This document shows positions 1 to 6,947 of a DNA stretch of 35,959 bases, piece by piece (the first letter of the stretch is position 1; each line of letters opens with the position of its first letter). This stretch comes from Bacillota bacterium (GTDB lineage: Bacteria > Bacillota > Clostridia > Oscillospirales > Oscillospiraceae), in the NCBI GenBank assembly GCA_023402075.1, contig JAEXCS010000016.1, forward strand, positions 1 through 35,959. Reading direction: 5' to 3'. The notes beneath the pieces are model-generated. The model saw only the letters and a program-made list of their open reading frames with translations, ran no database searches and had not been told where the DNA came from. The position numbers and the translations under genes were made by a program.

Positions 1-176
1 TTTTTTACGGCGACTTTCTTTCCGTTACCCCGCTGGACGAGCTGACAGAAGCGCTGAAGGGCTGTGCTTTCCGGAGGGAGGACGCTGCGGCGGTGCTGGA
101 CCGTTTTCCGCTGGCAGAGCTGTTCGGTGGGATTCATAAAGAGGAAATTCTGGATACAATGTTCCGCGCGGAATAA
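1..176 (+). CDS. lplA: Lipoate-protein ligase A, C-terminal fragment
   Basis: The gene is cut by the left edge of the window; only the last 57 codons are visible, read in the frame that begins at base 3 and ends with TAA at 174-176. The visible part begins FYGDFLSVTPLDELTEAL and continues through LFGGIHKEEILDTMF. This matches the C-terminal accessory domain of LplA-type ligases, where a GDFF-like segment is followed by a 'L.g....' helix pair and a 'i..eeil..lf' tail. Such enzymes activate lipoate with ATP and attach it to the lysine of lipoyl domains. The next gene, a dehydrogenase E1, begins 16 bases downstream, so the ligase probably shares its operon and lipoylates the E2 and E3 lipoyl domains encoded further on. 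The catalytic domain is outside the window, so the family call rests on a short segment. Confidence 0.72.
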   Translation, partial: FYGDFLSVTPLDELTEALKGCAFRREDAAAVLDRFPLAELFGGIHKEEILDTMFRAE

Positions 177-191
177 AAAGGGGGCGGTTCC

Positions 192-1190
192 TTGAAAGCA
201 AAGGAAACGGGTTGCGGAGCGGACTGGTACCGCGAGGCGTATCGGAGGATGGCGTTGATTCGGGCGTTTGAAACCAAGGCCGCCGACTGCTTTACCCGCA
301 GTGAGCTGGCGGGCAACATCCATCTCTACATGGGACAGGAGGCCAGCGGCGTGGGCGCGTGCCTTGCCCTGCGGGCATCGGACTATATCACCTCCACCCA
401 CCGGGGACACGGGCACTGCCTTGCAAAGGGTGCCCGGACAGACCTTTCTATGGCAGAGCTGTTCGGCAAGGAAACCGGTTATTGCCGGGGCAGGGGCGGG
501 TCCATGCACATTGTGGACGTGAGCCTTGGAATTCTTGGGGCCAACGGCATTGTGGGCGCGGGCATCCCGCTGGCGGCGGGCAGCGCCCTTGCGTCGAAGA
601 TCAAAGGTGACGACGGAGTGACCATGGCGTTTTTTGGGGACGGGGCCTCCAATCAGGGAACCTTTCACGAGACGCTGAATATGGCCGCAGCGTGGAAATT
701 GCCCATGGTGTTCTTGCTTGAAAACAACCAATACGGCGTTTCCACCGAGATTCACCGCATTACCAATACCGAGCGTCTATCAGTCCGCGCAGCGGCCTAC
801 GGTGTTCCCGGCGTCACCGTGGACGGCACGGACGTGGAGACGGTCTTCCATGCCGCCGCCGAAGCGGTGGAACGCGCCCGTTCCGGCGGCGGCCCCTCTC
901 TTGTGGAGACAATGGTTTACCGATATCAGGGCCATTACTGCGGCGACCCCGCTGCATACCGGCCCAAGGAATATTTGACGGAGGGAAAGTCAAAAGATCC
1001 CCTTAACAATGCACGCATGCGGCTTTTGGCGCTGGGCGCCACGGAGACGGAGCTTGCGGACATCGACCGGGGCGTTGCGGAAGAAATTGAAAGCGCCTAT
1101 CAGTTTGCAAAGAGTTCTCCCGACCCGGATCCGTCGGCGGTGATTGACAACGTGTATTCCGTCGACAACGAAAGGAGCGTGCTGCGATGA
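192..1190 (+). CDS. TPP-dependent 2-oxoacid/acetoin dehydrogenase E1, alpha subunit (first copy)
   Basis: The 332-residue protein is the alpha half of a heterotetrameric E1 that decarboxylates a 2-oxoacid or cleaves acetoin on thiamine pyrophosphate. The TPP/Mg motif is intact: GDGASNQG at residues 149-156 and, about 27 residues later, ENNQYG at 177-182. Upstream are STHRGHGH (68-75) and the phosphorylation-loop-like GRGGSMHI (100-107). The start is a TTG at 192, placed behind a GGGGGCGG ribosome binding site; the family alignment begins close to residue 10, so the later ATG at 249 would remove conserved sequence. The stop overlaps the next gene's start by four bases (ATGA), so alpha and beta are translationally coupled. 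The substrate cannot be fixed from sequence; AcoA-like and branched-chain or pyruvate E1 alpha proteins share these motifs. A paralogue lies at 6948. Confidence 0.93.
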   Translation: MKAKETGCGADWYREAYRRMALIRAFETKAADCFTRSELAGNIHLYMGQEASGVGACLALRASDYITSTHRGHGHCLAKGARTDLSMAELFGKETGYCRGRGGSMHIVDVSLGILGANGIVGAGIPLAAGSALASKIKGDDGVTMAFFGDGASNQGTFHETLNMAAAWKLPMVFLLENNQYGVSTEIHRITNTERLSVRAAAYGVPGVTVDGTDVETVFHAAAEAVERARSGGGPSLVETMVYRYQGHYCGDPAAYRPKEYLTEGKSKDPLNNARMRLLALGATETELADIDRGVAEEIESAYQFAKSSPDPDPSAVIDNVYSVDNERSVLR

Positions 1191-2161
1191 AGCTCACTGT
1201 GAGCAAGGCCATCGGGCAGGCGCTTCATGAGGAGATGGCCCGGGATGAAACTGTGATTCTTCTTGGCGAGGATGTAGGCGTCATGGGCAATGTATTCGCC
1301 ATCACTGCGGGCTTCCGGGATGAGTTCGGCCCCGACCGCGTGATTGACACGCCCATCAGCGAGTCGGGCTTTACAGGCATTGCCGTGGGTGCGGCCATGC
1401 GCGGCCTGCGGCCCGTGGTGGAGTGGATGTACGACGATTTTATTTCCGTGTGTCTGGACCCGGTGATGAATCAGGCGGCAAAGCTGCGCTATATGACCGG
1501 CGGACAGGTGAAAATCCCTGTGGTGTTCCGGGCGCCTATGGGCGCGGGGCGGCGCAACGCCGGGCAGCACTCCCAGTGTCTGGAAGCGCTGTTTACCCAC
1601 ATTCCGGGATTGAAGGTGGTTTGCCCCTCCACGGCGGCAGATGCCAAGGGACTGCTGAAGGCCGCCATCCGGGACGATGACCCAGTGGTTTTTCTGGAGC
1701 ACAAGCTTCTTTACGCCAGAAAGGAAGAGATTCCCGACGGCGAGTATGTAATTCCCTTGGGAAAAGCGGATATCAAGCGCACAGGGAAGGATGTTACCAT
1801 CCTCACATGGTCCCGGCAGGTGCTGTTTGCACTGGAAGCCGCTGAGACTCTGGCGGCGGAGGGAATCGACGCAGAGGTCGTGGATCTTCGGACGTTGGTT
1901 CCGCTGGACTGGGAGGCGGTGCGCACCTCTGTGTGTAAAACTCACAACGCAGTGGTTGTGGAGGAGGGCGTGAAGCGCGGCGGTGTGGGCGCGGAGCTGT
2001 CCGCCCAGATTACGGAGGAGCTGTTTGACGAGCTGGATTCCCCCGTTTGCCGCGTGGCGGGGATGAACGTCGTCTCTCCCTTTTCCCCCGTGCTGGAGGA
2101 TGCGCAGTTTCCTCATCCCGAGGATATTGTGGCCGGCGTGAAAAAGACCCTGGGCCGTTGA
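1187..2161 (+). CDS. TPP-dependent dehydrogenase E1, beta subunit (first copy)
   Basis: This 324-residue protein is the beta half of the E1 encoded with the preceding gene. It has the usual order: an N-terminal pyrimidine-binding domain with LGEDVGVMGN and DTPISESGFTGIAVGAA, then the RAPMG...GQHSQCLEA segment whose histidine takes part in catalysis, then a C-terminal transketolase-like domain (DAEVVDLRTLVPLDWEAV, VVVEEGVKRGGVGAE). Length and motifs are normal for AcoB/PdhB. It starts at an ATG embedded in the alpha stop codon and ends 12 bases before a truncated E2-like gene. Together with 192-1190 it forms a complete E1. No intact E2 lies in this cluster, so it probably works with the E2 at 8961 or a product outside the window. 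Confidence 0.94.
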   Translation: MKLTVSKAIGQALHEEMARDETVILLGEDVGVMGNVFAITAGFRDEFGPDRVIDTPISESGFTGIAVGAAMRGLRPVVEWMYDDFISVCLDPVMNQAAKLRYMTGGQVKIPVVFRAPMGAGRRNAGQHSQCLEALFTHIPGLKVVCPSTAADAKGLLKAAIRDDDPVVFLEHKLLYARKEEIPDGEYVIPLGKADIKRTGKDVTILTWSRQVLFALEAAETLAAEGIDAEVVDLRTLVPLDWEAVRTSVCKTHNAVVVEEGVKRGGVGAELSAQITEELFDELDSPVCRVAGMNVVSPFSPVLEDAQFPHPEDIVAGVKKTLGR

Positions 2162-2173
2162 GGGAGGGTACGT

Positions 2174-2680
2174 ATGGCTGAGAAAACAAGGCTTCATGCG
2201 TCGCCCTATGCCCGCAAAGGTGCGCGGGAGCTGGGTGTGGCGCTGGAAACGCTGAAAGGCACTGGCCCTAGTGGACGGATTATCCGGCGGGATGTAGAGA
2301 CTGCGGCAATATCGGCGGCTAAAACCCCGGCAGGGACTTTCCCGGAGCCGGTTGCCGGGTATTACGCCACAGCAGACGTGGGGGAGCTTTTGGTGGCGCT
2401 GAACACACTGGACGGGGCACTGACCTTTCCCGAATTTGCGGAGCGAGCGGCGAGCCGATTGAGCGTGTCTCTCCGTCCGGTGGAACGCGGCGTGGAGGGT
2501 GCGATGCCCGCGCTGCGCCCCAGTGAAACTGCCGTTTTGGCGGTGGGGGATGTGGCGGTGGACGAAACCGTGCATATCCATCTGACCTATGCCCCTGCGG
2601 CGTTGAGCGGCGAGGCGGCGGCAGACCTCCTGCGTTCCATGAAGGACTTTTTGGAGAAGCCGCTGACCATGCTTTTATAG
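2174..2680 (+). CDS. Degenerate E2-like protein: E1/E3-binding domain without lipoyl domain or active site
   Basis: The 168-residue product sits where an E2 gene is expected, 12 bases after E1 beta, behind GAGGGAGGG. Residues about 8-42 (ASPYARKGARELGV...GTGPSGRIIRRDV) are a clear peripheral-subunit-binding domain. There is no lipoyl domain before it. Residues about 60-168 align in patches to the E2 catalytic core, but roughly 100 core residues are missing. The catalytic DHRxxDG segment reads APAALSG at 140-146, so proline and serine replace the catalytic His and Asp. The C-terminal helix (LLRSMKDFLEKPLTMLL) still resembles the E2 end. The frame is open and uninterrupted and codon use matches the neighbours, so it looks like a retained protein. 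A role as an assembly adaptor binding E1 or E3 is inference; slow decay of an old E2 is the alternative. Confidence 0.82.
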   Translation: MAEKTRLHASPYARKGARELGVALETLKGTGPSGRIIRRDVETAAISAAKTPAGTFPEPVAGYYATADVGELLVALNTLDGALTFPEFAERAASRLSVSLRPVERGVEGAMPALRPSETAVLAVGDVAVDETVHIHLTYAPAALSGEAAADLLRSMKDFLEKPLTMLL

Positions 2681-2686
2681 TGAAAA

Positions 2687-2709
2687 AGGAACGCGCAAAG
2701 CGCGTTCCT
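2687..2709 (-). terminator. Rho-independent terminator between convergent genes
   Basis: A perfect 10-bp stem (AGGAACGCGC / GCGCGTTCCT) encloses an AAA loop. On the minus strand it is followed by a T-run (complement of the A's at 2683-2687), so it ends the metallo-hydrolase transcript nine bases after that gene's stop. On the plus strand the stem lacks a T-run but may still help end the E1 operon. Confidence 0.85.
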
Positions 2710-2717
2710 AAGGCAAA

Positions 2718-3428
2718 TCAAAAGCGTTCCTGCTGAAGCGGATTGAGAAACAGCCGCACATCCTTTGCAGGAACCTGCTCCGCGGCCCTGAGAGCCGCAC
2801 GGCGGTAAGCGTAAACATCGTCCTGCTCAAAGGGGAGGTGGTACACGGCCAGATGCCGTGGGCGGATGAACTCTTCAATAAACCGCCGTCCCTTACTCAG
2901 GGTAATCCACGGAAAGTTGAGAAGTGCCAAATCCACCGGGCCGGTTTCCTGTAAGAACTCCCGCAGGACGGGGCTGGCCACGGCGCAGTCTCCCGGAATC
3001 AATATTCGAAAGCCCTCGTGGTCCAAAAGACAGCCGTAATGCGCCATGGCAGCGTATTCCTTCCCCTCGTGGGGCAGGCGGATGAATTGGGCGGACAGCT
3101 CCGGAAGGATCAGCCGTTCCCGGGGCTGGGAGAGCAGAAGCTGACGTGCACACTGTCGCTCCGGCAGAATTACTTCCGCAAGGGGCCAACGTTCCATCGC
3201 CTGCTCCAGCAGGCGGCGGGAGAAGTGATCCGGATGACAGTGGGTGAAAAAAATCAGATTGGGCTTCTGAAAGTCGGGGTGATTCATCACGGTGCCCTGA
3301 AACGCGGGAGAGAGGGTTGAAAATCCGGATACCGGATTTTCGTGCACAGCGTCTACCCATAGACGGACGCTCCCCAAACGCAGAGCAACCCCGGCGTTGG
3401 CGCTGAATGTGATTTGGCGTAACGGCAT
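2718..3428 (-). CDS. Metallo-beta-lactamase-fold hydrolase
   Basis: A 236-residue MBL-fold protein. The zinc-binding signature THCHPDH is at residues 62-68 of the chosen product, and later metal-ligand candidates occur in the GD of LIPGDCAV and the H of LAVYHLPF. The start is the ATG at 3428, preceded by AAAGGAG with nine bases of spacing; a longer reading frame to 3506 has no ribosome binding site. The general pattern (a short substrate-free beta-sandwich entry, then ITFSANAGVALRL...WVDAV) resembles small stand-alone MBL proteins of the UlaG/YcjF kind, whose substrates vary. It is transcribed against the flanking dehydrogenase and TRAP genes, so it probably forms its own unit. No specific substrate can be given. 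Confidence 0.8.
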   Translation of the reverse strand: MPLRQITFSANAGVALRLGSVRLWVDAVHENPVSGFSTLSPAFQGTVMNHPDFQKPNLIFFTHCHPDHFSRRLLEQAMERWPLAEVILPERQCARQLLLSQPRERLILPELSAQFIRLPHEGKEYAAMAHYGCLLDHEGFRILIPGDCAVASPVLREFLQETGPVDLALLNFPWITLSKGRRFIEEFIRPRHLAVYHLPFEQDDVYAYRRAALRAAEQVPAKDVRLFLNPLQQERF

Positions 3429-3689
3429 GGCGCAGGACTCCTTTGCAGAAAAGCGTTGGGCTGAGTTTCCCGATTTCACGGGCAGAACTGGGTTTGAGTA
3501 TAGCACGACGGCTGAAAAAAGCCAAATAAAATTCCGTGTCTTTTCATAATGGCGCGATTCATAATAAATGTCCTTTTTACTTTGCGCAAAAGATGGAATA
3601 CTGAACGGGATGGCAGCCTATAAAAATTGCGTTTTGTGTGTCTTTAATAAATGTATCCACATTTGCAGAAACTAAAATTTTCTGTGGAG

Positions 3690-3768
3690 CGGAACCCGAC
3701 GGAGGAGAACTTTTGTGCCGCCGCCTGAGGGCATGGATGATGCTTTGGCGGCGGTGAGGGAAGTTCCG
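3690..3768 (+). promoter_or_regulatory. Structured leader region upstream of the TRAP operon
   Basis: Within the 379-base gap between the divergent metallo-hydrolase and dctQ genes, an outer pair CGGAAC (3690-3695) / GTTCCG (3763-3768) encloses an inner 8-bp pair CCGCCGCC (3718-3725) / GGCGGCGG (3747-3754). The two arms could fold in the dctQ leader RNA and would cover the start of the small ORF at 3715. I compared it by eye with TPP, cobalamin, glycine, THF and ZTP riboswitches and found no convincing core. The rest of the gap (3429-3689) is AT-rich and holds no gene; I could not assign a promoter with confidence. Confidence 0.35.
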
Positions 3769-3807
3769 GAAGGAAGGACCGCGGTATTAACAGGAGGGAT
3801 TAATTGA
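3715..3807 (+). CDS. Possible 30-codon leader ORF coupled to dctQ
   Basis: A GTG at 3715 sits seven bases after GGAGGAG (3701-3707), an excellent ribosome binding site, and opens a frame of 30 codons ending in TGA at 3805-3807. The dctQ start ATG follows at 3808 with no gap. The predicted peptide begins MPPPEGMDDALAAVREVPEG and ends LTGGIN. The dctQ ribosome binding site AGGAGGG (3792-3798) lies inside the last codons. The arrangement suggests translational coupling or a regulatory leader. The DDALAAVREVPEG segment faintly recalls the N-terminal part of UxaA/SAF-domain proteins, so a remnant of a lost gene is also possible. No homology could be tested. Confidence 0.4.
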   Translation: MPPPEGMDDALAAVREVPEGRTAVLTGGIN

Positions 3808-4326
3808 ATGAATGTCTACAAAAAGATCATGGATGTCGTCGCCACCGTTGAGAAGCTGGTTCTCTGTGTGGGTCTGGCGTTCATCACGGGCATCACCTTT
3901 GCAAACGTGGTGGTGCGCAAAATGACGGACAGCCAGTTTGCCTGGACCGAGGAAATGGTGATCAATATTTTCATTCTTCTGGTCATGCTGGGCTGTGCGC
4001 TCTGTGCCAGAGAGGGAAGTCTCATCAGTCTTTCGCTGGTGTTTGATATGCTGAAAAATCGGGGGAAGAAAATTTTCGTCTCTATTATTACGGTGGCCAA
4101 CATTGCGTTTTATCTGGTGCTGATGAAGACGGGCTTTGACAAGGTGGCTGTTCAGCTTGCCAACGGAAAGCGCACCTTCTCTCTGGGCTGGCCCGAGTGG
4201 GTATTCACCATTTTCCTGCCCATCGGCTGCGTGTTTTTGATTTTGCACACCATAGAGTTCTTTGTGGATGTGATGAACAATAACGCGGCCTGTATCAACA
4301 CCGGGGATGAGGGAGGAAAAGTCTGA
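3808..4326 (+). CDS. dctQ: TRAP transporter small permease DctQ
   Basis: A 172-residue membrane protein with four predicted helices: about residues 14-31, 48-66, 88-107 and 126-147. The RKMTDSQFAWTEEM segment after helix 1 and the WPEWVFTIFLPIG segment before helix 4 are typical of DctQ (small TRAP subunit). DctQ joins DctM in a membrane complex that takes a carboxylate from the binding protein DctP and moves it in with sodium. AGGAGGG lies nine bases before the ATG. The stop overlaps the dctM start (TGATG), so the two permease subunits are coupled. The gene may also be coupled to the small ORF that ends at 3807. Confidence 0.93.
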   Translation: MNVYKKIMDVVATVEKLVLCVGLAFITGITFANVVVRKMTDSQFAWTEEMVINIFILLVMLGCALCAREGSLISLSLVFDMLKNRGKKIFVSIITVANIAFYLVLMKTGFDKVAVQLANGKRTFSLGWPEWVFTIFLPIGCVFLILHTIEFFVDVMNNNAACINTGDEGGKV

Positions 4327-5636
4327 TGATCAACCTGATTTTATTCGGTACCTTTTTCATCATGCTGTTTTTGAACATACCCATCAGCGTGGGGCTGGGC
4401 CTTTCCTCCATTCTGGCGATGGTCTACGCCGGGGATAAGCTCTCTGTGGTTCCCACCAACGTTTATAACGGCATGGCAAAGTTTCTGCTTTTGGCAATTC
4501 CGTTCTTTGTTCTTTCCGGCAACATCATGGCAAAGGCCGGAATTTCCACCCGTCTGGTGGAGTTTATTGACGACTGTATCGGACATCGCCGAGGCGGTAT
4601 CGCCATCGTGTGCGTGATTGTGGCATGCTTCTTCGGGGCAATTTCCGGTTCCGGGCCTGCCACCGTTGCGGCGCTGGGTATTATTCTGATTCCCGCCATG
4701 ATTAACCGCGGCGGCTTCTCTGCACCCTTTTCCTCGTCGCTGATGGCGGCGGCTTCCTCCATTGCCATTGTAATTCCCCCCTCCATCTCCTTTGTGGTGT
4801 ACGCCTCCATTACCGGCGTGTCCGTTGGTGACATGTTTATGGGCGGGATTCTTCCCGGCGTTCTGATGGGTTTGGCGCTGGTGGTCATCATCATGATCGA
4901 GGTACGCGCAAAGGGGTTGGAGGCATCCCGCGAAAAGGCATCCTGGGGCGCACGTTGGAAGTCCTTCCGCTCCGCGTTTTGGGGATTTCTGATGCCCGTG
5001 ATCATTCTGGGCGGCATTTACGGCGGGATTTTCACGCCTACCGAGGCTGCCGCCGTCTCCGTGGTGTACGGCTTGATTGTGGGTGTGTTCATCTACCGCG
5101 AGGTGAAATGGCGCGATCTGTATGATTTGCTGGTTGATTCCGGTAAAACCACCGGCAGCATTATGCTGATTATTGGCGGAGCCACTCTGTTTTCCTATAT
5201 CTGCACGGTTCATGGCATTGCGGGAGCGGCGCAAACGCTGCTTTTGGACATCTCCGCGAACAAATATGTATTTTTGATGATTGTCAACGTGATTTTCCTG
5301 ATTGCCGGCTGCTTTGTGGACGCAAACTCCGCGATGTATATTTTTATACCCATCATGTTTCCCGTGGCGGTGAAGCTGGGCATCAACCCGATTCATTTCG
5401 GCGTGCTTGCAACCGTGAATATGGCCATTGGTCAGGTAACTCCGCCTGTGGGCGTGAATCTGTTTGTCGCCATCGGCGTCAGCGACAAGCTGAAAAATAT
5501 CAAGGACAAGACCAGAGTGACCATTGTGTCCATGTCCAAAGCTGTGTGGCCCATGATCATCGCCTGCGTGATTGCGCTGCTGGTAGTCACCTATGTGCCT
5601 TTCTTCTCCACCGCGTTTCTTGGCGCTGCGACCTGA
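4326..5636 (+). CDS. dctM: TRAP transporter large permease DctM
   Basis: A 436-residue polytopic protein of normal DctM length, about twelve hydrophobic segments. Family hallmarks are AIPFFVLSGNIMAKAGIS near residue 57, the GSGPATVAALG loop near residue 108, and the second repeat signature FVDANSAMYIF...HFGVLATVNMAIGQVTPPVGVNLFVA. It carries the transport path of the tripartite ATP-independent periplasmic system. The start overlaps dctQ by one base. The gene is followed after 76 bases by dctP. In this cell the binding protein would be a lipoprotein on the outer face of the single membrane. Position between two E1 clusters suggests the imported substrate feeds one of those dehydrogenases, which is inference. 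Confidence 0.95.
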   Translation: MINLILFGTFFIMLFLNIPISVGLGLSSILAMVYAGDKLSVVPTNVYNGMAKFLLLAIPFFVLSGNIMAKAGISTRLVEFIDDCIGHRRGGIAIVCVIVACFFGAISGSGPATVAALGIILIPAMINRGGFSAPFSSSLMAAASSIAIVIPPSISFVVYASITGVSVGDMFMGGILPGVLMGLALVVIIMIEVRAKGLEASREKASWGARWKSFRSAFWGFLMPVIILGGIYGGIFTPTEAAAVSVVYGLIVGVFIYREVKWRDLYDLLVDSGKTTGSIMLIIGGATLFSYICTVHGIAGAAQTLLLDISANKYVFLMIVNVIFLIAGCFVDANSAMYIFIPIMFPVAVKLGINPIHFGVLATVNMAIGQVTPPVGVNLFVAIGVSDKLKNIKDKTRVTIVSMSKAVWPMIIACVIALLVVTYVPFFSTAFLGAAT

Positions 5637-5712
5637 TTGAAAGGATCTGCCATCACGGGAGTGATTTCAGATACGCAACTTGACCTGCCATCAAAATTTG
5701 AGGAGGAACATT

Positions 5713-6756
5713 ATGAAAAAGTTTCTTGCACTGGCCATGGCGCTGACCATGACCGCCACGCTGCTGGCTGGCTGCGGCGGCGACAAGCCCGCTTCTTCCG
5801 GCGCTGGATCCGGCTCCGCAGCTGGCGGCGACACCACCTTTGAAAAGGCGACCTGGAAGTTTGCCTGCTCCGCCACGGAGAACACCGTTTGGGCCGATAT
5901 GGGCCGCGATTTCGGACAGATGGTGTCCGATGCCACGGGCGGCGCCATTACTGTGCAGGTTTATGCCGCCGATCAGCTGACCGCCGGCAACCAGTCTGAG
6001 GGCATTCAGGCTGCCATCGACGGCACTACCGAGCTGTCCGCCCACTCCAACCTGATTTATTCCGCGTTTGACCAGCGGCTGAATGTTGTCTCCCTGCCCT
6101 TCCTGTTCGACTCCTTCGAGGATGTTGACGCGAAGCTGGACGGCGAGGGCGGCAAGGCGCTGGGCGAAGTTGTTGAGAGCATGGGCCTGCACCTGCTGGG
6201 CATCGGCGAAAACGGCTTCCGTCATCCCACCAACAGCGTCCGTCCCATTGCTTCTCTGGCCGACATGAAGGGCCTGAAGCTCCGCGTGGCAGGTTCTGAG
6301 CTGCTGAGCGCCGCCTATGGCAAGTGGGGCGCAAACTGGGCCAACGCCAACTGGTCTGAGGTGTATACCGGCTTGCAGACCAAGACCTATGACGGACAGG
6401 AAAATCCCCTGCCCACCGCCGACGGCGCCTCCATTGCCGAGGTTCAGAATAATGTTACCTATTGGACCGGCGTGTATGACTGCATTTTCTTCACCATGAA
6501 CGGCGAGCTGTACAACTCCCTGTCTCCCGAGCTGCAGGCCATCGTTGACGAATGCGGGCAGAAGGCCGCTCAGAATCAGCGCAAGCGTGAGCGGGAAGAG
6601 GACCAGAAGATTCTGGAGAAATGGAAGGCCGCAGGTGTCACTGTCACGGAGCTGACTCCCGAAGCTGTTGAGGAGTTTAAGACTGCCTCTGCGCCTTTGT
6701 ACGATGAGTTTGCCGATAAGCTGACCCCCGAGCTGATCGCCGCCTTCACAAAGTAA
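5713..6756 (+). CDS. dctP: TRAP transporter solute-binding lipoprotein DctP
   Basis: A 347-residue extracytoplasmic binding protein. It begins with a lipoprotein signal peptide whose lipobox LAGC places the acylated cysteine at residue 21, followed by a Ser/Gly-rich linker. The mature part has the DctP fold markers: DQLTAGNQSEGIQAAIDGTTEL, the LKGLRV-like GLKLRVAGS segment whose arginine normally binds the substrate carboxylate, and the NWSEVYTGLQTKTYDGQENPLP signature. I chose ATG 5713 because GAGGAGG lies just upstream and the signal peptide begins there; a frame extending to 5680 adds residues without a ribosome binding site. It ends in front of a terminator, closing the dctQMP operon. The arginine suggests a carboxylate ligand; the exact one is unknown. 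Confidence 0.94.
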   Translation: MKKFLALAMALTMTATLLAGCGGDKPASSGAGSGSAAGGDTTFEKATWKFACSATENTVWADMGRDFGQMVSDATGGAITVQVYAADQLTAGNQSEGIQAAIDGTTELSAHSNLIYSAFDQRLNVVSLPFLFDSFEDVDAKLDGEGGKALGEVVESMGLHLLGIGENGFRHPTNSVRPIASLADMKGLKLRVAGSELLSAAYGKWGANWANANWSEVYTGLQTKTYDGQENPLPTADGASIAEVQNNVTYWTGVYDCIFFTMNGELYNSLSPELQAIVDECGQKAAQNQRKREREEDQKILEKWKAAGVTVTELTPEAVEEFKTASAPLYDEFADKLTPELIAAFTK

Positions 6757-6806
6757 GCACCTCTTCTTCGGAAAAGCAAAAAGATTTTAAAGTTGCGTTC
6801 ACCGGG

Positions 6807-6842
6807 AAAGCGTGGCTGCAGTGGTCTGTCGCCACGCTTTTT
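6807..6842 (+). terminator. Terminator of the dctQMP operon
   Basis: The arms AAAGCGTGGC (6807-6816) and GCCACGCTTT (6831-6840) form a 10-bp stem with a 14-base loop and run into five T's. It lies 50 bases after the dctP stop and separates the transporter from the second dehydrogenase operon. Confidence 0.88.
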
Positions 6843-6864
6843 CAGAATCATTTCCGTGAAAACT

Positions 6865-6895
6865 TTGACAGTTTGGTCAAAATCATTTGGATAAA
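6865..6895 (+). promoter_or_regulatory. Probable promoter of the second dehydrogenase operon
   Basis: A perfect TTGACA (6865-6870) is followed after 19 bases by GATAAA (6890-6895), a fair -10; spacing is slightly long. The -35 is half of an inverted repeat TTGAC-N6-GTCAA (6865-6880), which could be an operator. The E1 alpha ribosome binding site AGAAGGGAG (6931-6939) lies downstream. Confidence 0.45.
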
Positions 6896-6915
6896 TTTAC
6901 AATTTTAACAAAAAA

Positions 6916-6929
6916 CCGACAACTGTCGG
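6916..6929. promoter_or_regulatory. Inverted repeat CCGACA-N2-TGTCGG, possible operator
   Basis: CCGACA (6916-6921) and TGTCGG (6924-6929) form a 6-bp inverted repeat with a 2-base centre, between the likely promoter and the ribosome binding site of E1 alpha. The tight spacing fits a protein-binding site rather than an RNA hairpin. No regulator gene is adjacent; the CdaR-like regulator at 13864 is one candidate, by inference only. Confidence 0.4.
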
Positions 6930-6947
6930 CAGAAGGGAGTTTTTCCT

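Noticed and set aside
2174..2680. Frameshifted pseudogene of a full-length E2
   Set aside because: The frame is intact from a good ribosome binding site to stop. The missing lipoyl domain is not found in another frame upstream, because E1 beta ends just 12 bases before. The lesion is deletion, not frameshift.
3690..3768. TPP, cobalamin or ZTP riboswitch before dctQ
   Set aside because: Short words such as CTGAGG, GCCTG and GGATGATGC look similar, but the conserved cores and the stem order of these riboswitches are not present.
6865..6880. CRISPR or phage signals near the dehydrogenase operon
   Set aside because: No spaced repeats or phage genes were found; the inverted repeats are isolated.
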